This document shows positions 25,289 through 33,918 of a stretch of 64,000 bases of DNA, piece after piece. The position numbers and the translations under genes were made by a program. The notes under the pieces were generated by a model, which was not told the origin of the DNA, did not search any database, and saw nothing but the letters and a program-made list of their open reading frames with translations. Positions within the stretch are counted from its first letter, which is position 1, and each line of letters begins with the position of its first letter. Source of the stretch: Limnohabitans sp. MORI2 (GTDB taxonomy: Bacteria > Pseudomonadota > Gammaproteobacteria > Burkholderiales > Burkholderiaceae_C); contig NZ_AP027058.1 of the NCBI RefSeq assembly GCF_027925025.1, positions 1,488,001 through 1,552,000 on the forward strand, read 5' to 3'.

Positions 25289-26944
25289 TTAGAGAAGAAC
25301 GCGACGGAAGTCGCTGAGGATTTGACCGAGGTACGCATTGAAGCGTGCCGCTGCTGCGCCGTCGATGACGCGGTGGTCCCACGTCAAGCTCAGAGGCAAC
25401 ATCAAACGTGGCTGGAAGGCCTTGCCGTCCCACACGGGTTCCATGGTGCTCTTACACACACCGAGGATGGCCACTTCGGGCGCGTTGATGATGGGCGTGA
25501 AGTACTTGCCACCAATGCCGCCGAGGCTAGAGATGGTGAAGGTTGCGCCGGTCATTTCCGCGGGGCCGAGTTTGCCGTCACGTGCTTTCTTGGCCAGCTC
25601 TGACATTTCTTGGCTGATTTGCAGCACGCCTTTTTTGTCGCAATCACGGATGACGGGCACCATCAAACCATTGGGCGTGTCAGCGGCAAAGCCGATGTGC
25701 CAGTAGTTTTTGTAGACCAGTGCATCGCCATCGAGCGAGCTGTTGAACTCTGGGTATTTCTTGAGCGCGGCCACGCAAGCCTTGATCAAGAACGCCAGCA
25801 TCGTGACTTTGACGCCCGACTTTTCGTTCTCTTTGTTGGTCGACACACGGAAGGCTTCCAACTCAGTGATGTCAGCATCGTCATGGTTGGTGACGGCTGG
25901 AATCATGATGGCGTTGCGCAACAAATTAGCGCCGCTGATCTTTTTGATGCGGCCCATTTCTTTGCGCTCGATGGGGCCGAATTTGGCGAAGTCAACCTTC
26001 GGCCATGGGATGAGACCCAACGCTGCACCATCGCCACCAGCAGAGCCACCTTTGGCAGCTTGCGCCTTGGTTTGTGTCGCGCCAGACATGACAGATTTGG
26101 TGAACGCTTGCACGTCACTTTGTGTGATGCGGCCTTTGTGGCCTGTGCCTTTGAGCTCTTCCAACGGCACACCGAGTTCGCGTGCGAACTTGCGTACTGA
26201 AGGTGATGCATGTGGCAGGCCCAAGGTCGTACCACCAGGTGCGTGCGCAGGCGCTGCCACGGCAGCCACCGCAGCAGCAACGGCTGTGGGTGCAGCGACA
26301 GCCGCAGGTGCAGCGGCGACCACAGCAGAAGCGGCAGCGGCCACAGGCGCAGCAGCGGCAGACACCGTGCCTTCGAGAATGGCCAACAAGTCACCAATGT
26401 TGACCTTGTCGCCCACTTTGACCTTGAGCTCTTTCAACACACCCGCGTGTGACGATGGAATTTCCATCGAGGCTTTGTCAGACTCCACGGTGATGAGCGA
26501 TTGCTCGACCTTGATGCTGTCGCCAGGCTTCACAAACACTTCGATGACCGCGACGTCTTTGAAGTCGCCAATGTCTGGCACGTGAATTTCAATGGGGCCC
26601 GATGCTGATGGCGCTGCGGCCACGAGGGCAGCGGCTGCAATTGGGGCTGGTGCAGCGGCTACAGGAGCAGCTGCTGCAGGTGCGGCTGCTGAAGCTGCGG
26701 CAGCACCAGCGGCTTCCACCACCAACACCACTGAGCCTTCTTTGACCTTGTCGCCCAAAGCCACCTTGAGCTCTTTGACCACACCGGCTGTGCTCGATGG
26801 AATTTCCATCGAGGCTTTGTCTGATTCGACGGTGATGAGGGACTGTTCCGCTTTCACGGTGTCGCCTACTTTGACCAGCAGCTCGATGACTGCGACTTCG
26901 TCGAAATCCCCGATGTCCGGGACTTTTACTTCTACCAATGCCAT
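25289..26944 (-). CDS. aceF: Pyruvate dehydrogenase E2, dihydrolipoamide acetyltransferase
   Basis: A 551-residue E2 core subunit. It has two lipoyl domains (1-78, K43; 117-192, K157) joined by Ala-rich linkers, a peripheral-subunit-binding domain (SPSVRKFARELGVPLEELKG, near 250), and a C-terminal acetyltransferase domain with the DHRVIDGAAAARF catalytic His-Asp motif. It accepts the acetyl group from E1 and transfers it to CoA. Gram-negative E2s often have three lipoyl domains; here the third is carried by LpdA. It starts 18 bases after the aceE stop. Confidence 0.95.
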   Translation of the reverse strand: MALVEVKVPDIGDFDEVAVIELLVKVGDTVKAEQSLITVESDKASMEIPSSTAGVVKELKVALGDKVKEGSVVLVVEAAGAAAASAAAPAAAAPVAAAPAPIAAAALVAAAPSASGPIEIHVPDIGDFKDVAVIEVFVKPGDSIKVEQSLITVESDKASMEIPSSHAGVLKELKVKVGDKVNIGDLLAILEGTVSAAAAPVAAAASAVVAAAPAAVAAPTAVAAAVAAVAAPAHAPGGTTLGLPHASPSVRKFARELGVPLEELKGTGHKGRITQSDVQAFTKSVMSGATQTKAQAAKGGSAGGDGAALGLIPWPKVDFAKFGPIERKEMGRIKKISGANLLRNAIMIPAVTNHDDADITELEAFRVSTNKENEKSGVKVTMLAFLIKACVAALKKYPEFNSSLDGDALVYKNYWHIGFAADTPNGLMVPVIRDCDKKGVLQISQEMSELAKKARDGKLGPAEMTGATFTISSLGGIGGKYFTPIINAPEVAILGVCKSTMEPVWDGKAFQPRLMLPLSLTWDHRVIDGAAAARFNAYLGQILSDFRRVLL

Positions 26945-26962
26945 GTTGTGTCTCCCGATTTG

Positions 26963-29662
26963 TTATGCGTACAGCGGGTTGATCTTGTCGGTTTTGATGC
27001 CGTACTTTTTGATGGCTTCAGCCACTTGTGTTACTGGCACAGTGCCTTCTTCGCTGAGGGCTTTGAGGGCTGCGACCACGATGTAGTGGCGGTTGACTTC
27101 AAAGTGCTCGCGCAGCTTGCTGCGGAAGTCGGAACGACCGAAGCCGTCTGTGCCCAACACTTTGTAGGTGCGGCCTTTGGGGATGAACGGACGAATCTGT
27201 TCGGCGTAGGCTTTCATGTAGTCGGTCGAGGCGACCACGGGGCCAACGTAGGGGTCCAACTGTTGCGCCACGAAAGGCACCTTCGGTGTCTCGGTGGGGT
27301 GCAACAAGTTGTAGCGCTCAGCGTCTTGGCCGTCACGTGTGAGTTCGTTGAAGCTTGGGCAGCTCCACACGTTGGCAGCGACGCCCCAATCGGCGGCGAG
27401 CAAATCGCGTGCGGCCATGGATTCGCGCAAGATGGTGCCCGAGCCCAACAAGTTCACGCGTGGTGCGTTCTTCTTGCCTTCGCCTTGTTGCAGCAAGTAC
27501 ATGCCTTTGATGATTTGCTCTTCGGTGCCGGCTTTGAGGCCGGGCATGGCGTAGTTTTCGTTCAACAAGGTCAAGTAGTAGAAGACGTTGTCTTGCTTCT
27601 CGACCATGCGCTTCAAACCGTGGTGCAAGATGACGCCAACTTCGTGTGCGAAGGTGGGGTCATACGACACGCAGTTCGGGATGGTGTTGGCCATGATGTG
27701 GCTGTGACCGTCTTCGTGCTGCAAGCCTTCGCCGTTCAGAGTGGTACGGCCCGATGTGCCGCCCAACAAGAAGCCGCGTGCTTGCATGTCGCCAGCGGCC
27801 CATGCCAAGTCGCCAATCCGTTGGAAACCAAACATCGAGTAGTACACGTAGAACGGAACCATGATGCGGTTGCTGGTGGAGTAGCTAGTAGCCGCTGCAA
27901 TCCAGCTCGACATACCGCCGGCTTCGTTGATGCCCTCTTGCAAGATTTGGCCAGCCACGTCTTCTTTGTAGTACATCACTTGGTCTTTATCGACCGGTGT
28001 GTATTGCTGACCCGCTGGGTTGTAAATACCGATTTGACGGAACAAACCTTCCATACCGAAGGTACGGGCCTCGTCCACAAGGATAGGCACCACGCGTGGG
28101 CCCAAAGCTTGGTCACGCAAGAGCTGCGTGAGGAAGCGCACATACGCTTGTGTGGTGGAGATTTCACGGCCTTTGGCGGTGGGCTCCATCACCGACTTGA
28201 AGATGTCGAGCGATGGCACGGTGAAGCTTTCATCCGCTTTTGTACGACGGTGTGGCAAGTAGCCGCCCAAGGCCTTGCGGCGCTCGTGCAGGTAACGCAT
28301 TTCGGGCGTGTCATCTGCAGGCTTGTAGAAAGGAATCTTCGACAGCTCGCTGTCTGGGATTGGAATGTTGAAGCGGTCACGCATGTACTTGATGTCTTCA
28401 TCCGTGAGCTTCTTGGTTTGGTGCACGTTGTTCTTGCCCTCGCCTGCTTTGCCCATGCCAAAACCTTTGACGGTCTTGATGAGCAACACGGTGGGTTGGC
28501 CTTTGGTGTTGACCGCTTCGTGGTAAGCCGCGTACACCTTCTGTGGGTCGTGACCGCCGCGCTTCAAAGCCCAAATTTCGTCGTCGCTCATGTGGGCAAC
28601 CATCTCGAGCGTGCGTGGGTCACGGCCGAAGAAGTGCTTGCGCACATAAGCACCGTCGTTGGCTTTGAACGCTTGGTAGTCGCCATCCAAGGTGTCCATC
28701 ATCAACTTGCGCAACGCACCGTCTTTGTCGCGGGCCAAGAGCTTGTCCCACTCACTGCCCCACAAGAGTTTGATGACGTTCCAGCCTGAGCCACGGAATT
28801 CACCTTCGAGTTCTTGCACGATCTTGCCGTTGCCGCGCACAGGGCCGTCCAAACGTTGCAAGTTGCAGTTGACCACGAAGATCAAGTTGTCGAGTTTTTC
28901 GCGAGCGGCCAAACCGATCGCACCCAAGGATTCAACTTCATCCATCTCACCGTCGCCGCAGAACACCCACACCTTGCGGTTTTCGGTGTTGGCGATGCCA
29001 CGTGCGTGCAAGTACTTCAAGAAGCGCGCTTGGTAAATGGCCATCAATGGGCCAAGACCCATCGACACTGTGGGGAACTGCCAGAACTCAGGCATGAGTT
29101 TGGGGTGTGGGTAGCTGGACAAACCTTTGCCATCTACTTCTTGACGGAAGTTGAGCAATTGCTCTTCGGTCAAGCGGCCTTCAAGGTAAGCACGGGCGTA
29201 AACGCCGGGAGACACGTGACCTTGGATGTACAAACAATCGCCACCGTGGTTTTCGTTTTCAGCATGCCAGAAGTGGTTAAAGCCCGCACCAAACATGTGG
29301 GCCAATGAAGCGAATGAACCGATGTGACCGCCGAGGTCGCCCCCGTCTTCGGGGTTGTGGCGGTTGGCTTTGACCACCATCGCCATCGCGTTCCAGCGCA
29401 TGTAAGCGCGCAGGCGTTCTTCAATTTCGATGTTGCCGGGGCAATGGGCTTCTTGATCGGGTTCGATCGTGTTGACGTAACCCGTGGTGGCAGAGAACGG
29501 CATGTCGATGCTGCTCTCGCGTGCATGTTCGAGCAGTTGCTCTAACAAGAAGTGCGCGCGCTCAGGCCCTTCTGCATTGATGACGGCGGACAACGCGTCC
29601 ATCCATTCACGCGTTTCTTGGCTGTCCACGTCGGTGCGCAGATCGTTCGGTTGTGCTGACAT
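26963..29662 (-). CDS. aceE: Pyruvate dehydrogenase E1 component (homodimeric)
   Basis: An 899-residue thiamine-diphosphate enzyme that decarboxylates pyruvate and reductively acetylates lipoyl groups. The ThDP/Mg motif GDGEMDE (near residue 236), continuing to VVNCNLQRLDG, is clear. The length matches the single-chain AceE rather than the alpha/beta type. The ATG at 29662 follows AGAGGAGAC and is preferred over an in-frame ATG 18 codons upstream with no family sequence. It heads the aceE-aceF-lpdA operon and is divergent from a sensor kinase across a large inverted repeat. Confidence 0.95.
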   Translation of the reverse strand: MSAQPNDLRTDVDSQETREWMDALSAVINAEGPERAHFLLEQLLEHARESSIDMPFSATTGYVNTIEPDQEAHCPGNIEIEERLRAYMRWNAMAMVVKANRHNPEDGGDLGGHIGSFASLAHMFGAGFNHFWHAENENHGGDCLYIQGHVSPGVYARAYLEGRLTEEQLLNFRQEVDGKGLSSYPHPKLMPEFWQFPTVSMGLGPLMAIYQARFLKYLHARGIANTENRKVWVFCGDGEMDEVESLGAIGLAAREKLDNLIFVVNCNLQRLDGPVRGNGKIVQELEGEFRGSGWNVIKLLWGSEWDKLLARDKDGALRKLMMDTLDGDYQAFKANDGAYVRKHFFGRDPRTLEMVAHMSDDEIWALKRGGHDPQKVYAAYHEAVNTKGQPTVLLIKTVKGFGMGKAGEGKNNVHQTKKLTDEDIKYMRDRFNIPIPDSELSKIPFYKPADDTPEMRYLHERRKALGGYLPHRRTKADESFTVPSLDIFKSVMEPTAKGREISTTQAYVRFLTQLLRDQALGPRVVPILVDEARTFGMEGLFRQIGIYNPAGQQYTPVDKDQVMYYKEDVAGQILQEGINEAGGMSSWIAAATSYSTSNRIMVPFYVYYSMFGFQRIGDLAWAAGDMQARGFLLGGTSGRTTLNGEGLQHEDGHSHIMANTIPNCVSYDPTFAHEVGVILHHGLKRMVEKQDNVFYYLTLLNENYAMPGLKAGTEEQIIKGMYLLQQGEGKKNAPRVNLLGSGTILRESMAARDLLAADWGVAANVWSCPSFNELTRDGQDAERYNLLHPTETPKVPFVAQQLDPYVGPVVASTDYMKAYAEQIRPFIPKGRTYKVLGTDGFGRSDFRSKLREHFEVNRHYIVVAALKALSEEGTVPVTQVAEAIKKYGIKTDKINPLYA

Positions 29663-29735
29663 GCTTGTCTCCTCTTGTTGCACTGTTTTGACTCGAATGT
29701 ACGGAGTTTCGCACAAATTTTAAAAATTTCAAATA

Positions 29736-29784
29736 GCGGACATTGATTTCTTATTATGAAATTCAATAATTACTCAGTGTCCGC
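29736..29784. promoter_or_regulatory. 49-bp nested inverted repeat in the aceE/kinase divergent promoter
   Basis: GCGGACATTGA (29736-29746) and TCAGTGTCCGC (29774-29784) match at 10 of 11 pairs. Inside them TTATT (29751-29755) pairs with AATAA (29765-29769). Both pairs are symmetric about position 29760. It lies 30 bases before the kinase ATG and about 75 bases before aceE, so it could be a shared operator or a leader hairpin. It does not look like the PdhR consensus. Confidence 0.55.
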
Positions 29785-29813
29785 GTTTACCCTCGCGCAT
29801 AAACTCAGAGGAC

Positions 29814-32321
29814 ATGCAAAAAACATCGACCCTCCCGTTTCTTCAAGCACTGATAGGCCATTGGCGCACCTGGTGGCGCAAACAAACCCCCAATCGTCAA
29901 GACCGCTTTGCATTCATGGCGCCACTGGCTGCCGTGGTGCTGTTCATGGCCGCTATCACCACCGCGTTTTGGTACCTGCGCTATGAGGAAATCATGAGAG
30001 AGCAAGAGGTGGTCCGCCGCGATGTGGAGTACGCCCAACAACGTTTGCGTTTGCGCTTGCTAGATAAACAAGAGCAAATCATGCGCATGGCGCGTGACAT
30101 TGCCAACAGGGAAACCGATAGCAGAGCCTTCGCAACCGACGCACAAAGTCTGTTAAATCAAAGTCCTGAATTGGCAAGCTTGACGTGGGTCGATGCGCGT
30201 CAACGCGTGCACGCCAGTTACGCCAGTGCAAGCAACAACTCAACCATGAGTTTTGTAACGGGGGCACTGGTTGCCCATCACGAAACGCTCACCACTCTTC
30301 AGCTTGCCCGTGATTTGCAGCAACCTGTTTACTCACAACCCATTCTTGAGAAACGAACAAGTACAGCGCCATACACGCACTTGCAGTTGCACGTCCCCAT
30401 CTTGAACCATGGCAAATTTGAAGGCGTCTTGCTGGCTGAGTACACCTTAGATGGCATGTTGCGCTTTGCAGTACCCAACGAAATTGCCAGCCGCTACGCT
30501 GTATCGCTACGCGATGTGAACAACACCGTGTTGGCAGGACAAGCCAACAAAGCACGTCCCAAAGTGACCGAGGTCCTGCCGTGGTTGTTTCAAACCAACG
30601 AATATGAAGTGCCCATCACACCCGTGGGCTATGCACTCTCACTCCACGCACAGGCCTACCGCACCTCACAGGGTTTGATTGGCAACGGCGTGTTTTGGTT
30701 GGTGGCTGTGCTCAGCGCCATGACCGCATGGATGTTGATTGGCACCTGGCGACACACCCGCCGCCGAGTGCAAGCACAACAAGCCTTGGTGGCCGAAACC
30801 AACTTTCGCCGCGCGATGGAAAACTCCATCCTCACCGGCATGCGCGCCATGGACCTCAAAGGCCGCATCACCTATGTGAATGCCGCGTTTTGCCAAATGA
30901 CGGGCTGGACCGAAGAAGAATTGGTAGGTCGAGTGCCCCCCTTCCCCTACTGGCCAGATGAAGACCGCGAAACCTTAGAGCAAAAGCTCAACCAAGAACT
31001 GCAAGGCGAAACCACCAGCAGCGGTTTTCAAGTGCGCGTCAAGCGTAAAAACGGCGAAGTGTTTGATGCGCGCTTGTATGTTTCTCCCTTGGTTGATGCA
31101 CGCGGGCAACAAACCGGCTGGATGACGTCGATGACCGACATCACCGAGCCCAACCGTGTGCGCGAACAACTTTCAGCCGCACATGACCGGTTCACCACGG
31201 TGTTAGAGGGCTTGGATGCATCTGTGTCAGTGGCCCCCTTGGGCAGCAAAGAATTGTTGTTTGCCAACAAGCTCTATCGCCAATGGTTCGCCAACACAAC
31301 GCAGGGTCACTTAAGCTTGGTCACACAGGCAGGCCAGCCACGCAACGTCAGCACTTCAGAAGCCGCGGACGACGACGGAATTGACCAAGACGATGGGCTG
31401 ATGGGACTGCCCACCGAAGGCATCACCGAGACCAAAGCAGAAAACGCAGAAATTTTTGTACCTGAACTAGGCAAATGGCTAGAGGTGCGCTCGCGTTACC
31501 TCAACTGGGTGGATGGGCGCTTGGCCCAAATGGTGATTGCCTCAGACATCACCCCACGACGCAACGCCGAAGAGCAGGCACAAGTGCAAGCCGAGCGTGC
31601 GCAATCGGCTAGCCGACTCATCACCATGGGTGAAATGGCGTCCAGCGTGGCGCATGAGTTGAACCAACCCCTCACGGCCATCAACAACTATTGCAGCGGC
31701 ATGATGTCGCGCATCAAATCCAACAACTTGAACGAAGAAGAGTTGCTCAAGGCCTTGGAGAAAACCGCACACCAAGCGCAGCGCGCAGGACAAATCATTC
31801 ATCGCATTCGCAGCTTTGTGAAACGCAGCGAACCGAATCGAACCGCCTCCGATGTCTCCCTGATGGTGGCGGAAGCCGTGGAATTGGCGGGTATCGAAAT
31901 GCGCCGGCGACAGGTCAGACTCACCCAGGTGGTAGCGGCACGCTTGCCTTCCATTAACGTTGACCCCATCTTGATTGAACAAGTCTTGGTGAATTTGATG
32001 CGCAACGCGGCCGAATCGATTGACCTCGCCCAACGCCCACTCACGCGCCGCGATGTAGAGCTAAAGGTATTACCGCGCAGCGAAGAAGGTCAACCTGTGA
32101 TCGAATTTTCAGTCACCGACACCGGTCGAGGCCTCCCCCCAGAGGTGATGGAGCATTTGTTTGAAGCGTTCTTTTCGACAAAATCCGAGGGCATGGGCAT
32201 TGGCCTGAATTTGTGCCGATCCATCGTCGAGTCGCACCAAGGCCGGATGAAGGCCGAGAACCTCTACAATGCTGAGGAAATAACGGGTTGCCGGTTTTCC
32301 TTTTGGCTACCGGTCCGATAG
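29814..32321 (+). CDS. Membrane PAS-domain sensor histidine kinase
   Basis: An 835-residue inner-membrane kinase. TM1 (about 33-55) and TM2 (about 292-311) flank a roughly 235-residue periplasmic sensor region. A PAS domain (about 330-445) and a second divergent PAS-like region (about 455-580) follow. HisKA has phospho-acceptor H614 in SSVAHELNQPL, and the HATPase domain has DTGRGLP and GMGIGLNLC. The architecture resembles FixL/TtrS/DctB kinases. The partner regulator starts 14 bases after its stop. It is divergent from aceE, so control of pyruvate dehydrogenase or carbon/redox genes is possible but not shown. Confidence 0.9.
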   Translation: MQKTSTLPFLQALIGHWRTWWRKQTPNRQDRFAFMAPLAAVVLFMAAITTAFWYLRYEEIMREQEVVRRDVEYAQQRLRLRLLDKQEQIMRMARDIANRETDSRAFATDAQSLLNQSPELASLTWVDARQRVHASYASASNNSTMSFVTGALVAHHETLTTLQLARDLQQPVYSQPILEKRTSTAPYTHLQLHVPILNHGKFEGVLLAEYTLDGMLRFAVPNEIASRYAVSLRDVNNTVLAGQANKARPKVTEVLPWLFQTNEYEVPITPVGYALSLHAQAYRTSQGLIGNGVFWLVAVLSAMTAWMLIGTWRHTRRRVQAQQALVAETNFRRAMENSILTGMRAMDLKGRITYVNAAFCQMTGWTEEELVGRVPPFPYWPDEDRETLEQKLNQELQGETTSSGFQVRVKRKNGEVFDARLYVSPLVDARGQQTGWMTSMTDITEPNRVREQLSAAHDRFTTVLEGLDASVSVAPLGSKELLFANKLYRQWFANTTQGHLSLVTQAGQPRNVSTSEAADDDGIDQDDGLMGLPTEGITETKAENAEIFVPELGKWLEVRSRYLNWVDGRLAQMVIASDITPRRNAEEQAQVQAERAQSASRLITMGEMASSVAHELNQPLTAINNYCSGMMSRIKSNNLNEEELLKALEKTAHQAQRAGQIIHRIRSFVKRSEPNRTASDVSLMVAEAVELAGIEMRRRQVRLTQVVAARLPSINVDPILIEQVLVNLMRNAAESIDLAQRPLTRRDVELKVLPRSEEGQPVIEFSVTDTGRGLPPEVMEHLFEAFFSTKSEGMGIGLNLCRSIVESHQGRMKAENLYNAEEITGCRFSFWLPVR

Positions 32322-32335
32322 GTTGGAGTTCTTTG

Positions 32336-32962
32336 ATGAGTTTGATTCCCAAAAAAGGTACGGTCTACGTGGTAGACGACGACGAGGCCGTCCGTGATTC
32401 CTTGCAATGGTTGCTCGAAGGCAAGGACTACCGCGTTCGCTGTTTCGATTCTGCTGAAACCTTCCTCAGCAGATACGACCCACGTGAAGTAGCGTGCTTG
32501 ATCGTGGACATCCGCATGGGTGGCATGACCGGCCTCGAATTGCAAGACCGTTTGGTCGAACGCAAGTCGCCACTGCCTATCGTGTTCATCACTGGTCACG
32601 GCGATGTGCCCATGGCCGTGGACACCATGAAAAAAGGCGCCATGGATTTCATCCAAAAGCCTTTTGACGAAACTGCCTTGGTCAATTTGGTCGAACGCAT
32701 GCTGGCGCAAGCCAACACCTCGTTTGCCGAATACCAGCAGGCTGCTAGCCGCGACGCATTGATGTCCAAACTCACCACGCGTGAGTCCCAAGTGCTTGAA
32801 CGCATCGTGGCAGGTCGCTTGAATAAACAAATTGCAGACGACTTGGGTATCAGCATCAAAACTGTAGAAGCGCACCGAGCCAACATCATGGAAAAGCTCA
32901 ACGCCAATACGGTCGCCGACTTGCTTAAAACAGCCCTCGGACAAAACGCGGCAAAAGCTTAA
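32336..32962 (+). CDS. FixJ/NarL-type two-component response regulator
   Basis: A 208-residue response regulator. The receiver has acidic pocket D14-D15-D16, phospho-acceptor D58 in CLIVDIRMGG, and K108-region FIQKPFDE. The C-terminal LuxR-type helix-turn-helix is LTTRESQVLERIVAG...IADDLGISIKTVEAHRANIM. The ATG at 32336 has a GGAG site; an upstream in-frame start would lie within the kinase gene. It is the cognate partner of the kinase, and a stem-loop terminator follows 22 bases after the stop, closing the operon. Confidence 0.92.
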   Translation: MSLIPKKGTVYVVDDDEAVRDSLQWLLEGKDYRVRCFDSAETFLSRYDPREVACLIVDIRMGGMTGLELQDRLVERKSPLPIVFITGHGDVPMAVDTMKKGAMDFIQKPFDETALVNLVERMLAQANTSFAEYQQAASRDALMSKLTTRESQVLERIVAGRLNKQIADDLGISIKTVEAHRANIMEKLNANTVADLLKTALGQNAAKA

Positions 32963-32984
32963 AACCCTGCGGTTCGACCCTCAT

Positions 32985-33011
32985 AAAACGCCCGTACATC
33001 ACGGGCGTTTT
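32985..33011 (+). terminator. Rho-independent terminator after the response regulator
   Basis: An 11-bp perfect stem, AAAACGCCCGT (32985-32995) with its complement (33001-33011), encloses a five-base loop and ends in TTTT. Confidence 0.85.
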
Positions 33012-33041
33012 CAATTCAACTTTTGAAAATTGCATACAAAC

Positions 33042-33902
33042 ATGACTGCACAACTCATTGACGGCAACGCCCTCTCCAAACAACTGCGCGCCCAAGTCGC
33101 TGCCGACACGGCGGTCCTCAAAGCCAAGGGACTCACCCCCGGCTTGGCCGTAGTCTTGGTGGGCGACAACCAAGCCAGCCAGGTGTATGTGCGCAACAAG
33201 GTCAAGGCGTGCGAAGACGCGGGTCTGCATTCGGTGCTTGAAAAATACGAAGCCACCATGACCGAGGCCGAGTTGCTCGCTCGTGTGGACGCACTCAACC
33301 ACGACGACAGCATTCACGGCATCTTGGTGCAACTGCCCTTGCCTGCGCACATCGATGCGCAAAAAGTGATTGAAGCCATCAGCCCCGCCAAAGACGTGGA
33401 CGGTTTTCACATTGCCAGCGCCGGTGCGTTGATGACCGGCATGTCTGGTTTTTGGCCTTGCACACCGTATGGCTGCATGAAGATGCTCGAGAGCATTGGC
33501 TATGACCTCAAAGGCAAACATGCCGTGGTGATTGGCCGCAGCAACATCGTGGGCAAGCCGATGGCATTGATGCTCTTGCAAAAAGACGCCACCGTGACCG
33601 TGGCGCACTCGCGCACCCAAGATTTGAAAGCGCTCACCCTGCAAGCCGACGTCGTCGTAGCCGCCGTGGGCAAACGCAATGTGTTGACAGCCGACATGGT
33701 CAAACCCGGCGCGGTTGTGCTGGATGTGGGCATGAACCGCAACGATGAAGGCAAGCTTTGCGGTGATGTGGACTTTGACGGCGTGAAAGAAGTGGCGGGC
33801 TACATCACCCCTGTGCCGGGTGGGGTTGGCCCCATGACCATCACAATGCTCTTGGTCAACACCTTGGAATCAGCGCAACGGGCCTTATCTGAGAAGCACT
33901 AA
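33042..33902 (+). CDS. folD: Bifunctional methylene-THF dehydrogenase / methenyl-THF cyclohydrolase
   Basis: A 286-residue cytoplasmic enzyme that interconverts 5,10-methylene-THF, 5,10-methenyl-THF and 10-formyl-THF with NADP. Active-site [14 protein letters not shown] supplies the Y-x3-K pair. The signatures [10 protein letters not shown] and the Rossmann segment [18 protein letters not shown] are intact, as is the C-terminal [12 protein letters not shown]. The ATG at 33042 is preferred over a TTG four codons earlier. It starts just after the terminator of the two-component operon and is followed 16 bases later by the M3 oligopeptidase gene. Confidence 0.95.
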   Translation: MTAQLIDGNALSKQLRAQVAADTAVLKAKGLTPGLAVVLVGDNQASQVYVRNKVKACEDAGLHSVLEKYEATMTEAELLARVDALNHDDSIHGILVQLPLPAHIDAQKVIEAISPAKDVDGFHIASAGALMTGMSGFWPCTPYGCMKMLESIGYDLKGKHAVVIGRSNIVGKPMALMLLQKDATVTVAHSRTQDLKALTLQADVVVAAVGKRNVLTADMVKPGAVVLDVGMNRNDEGKLCGDVDFDGVKEVAGYITPVPGGVGPMTITMLLVNTLESAQRALSEKH

Positions 33903-33918
33903 ATTTTTAGATCGATTT

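Noticed and set aside
24915..25292. Ala/Gly-rich open frame opposite lpdA
   Set aside because: Reverse-strand image of the Ala/Pro linker and lipoyl domain of LpdA.
26948..28789. Long plus-strand open frame opposite aceE (613 codons)
   Set aside because: It lies wholly within the well supported aceE gene and its translation is His/Val/Gln-rich without domain features, a codon-bias shadow.
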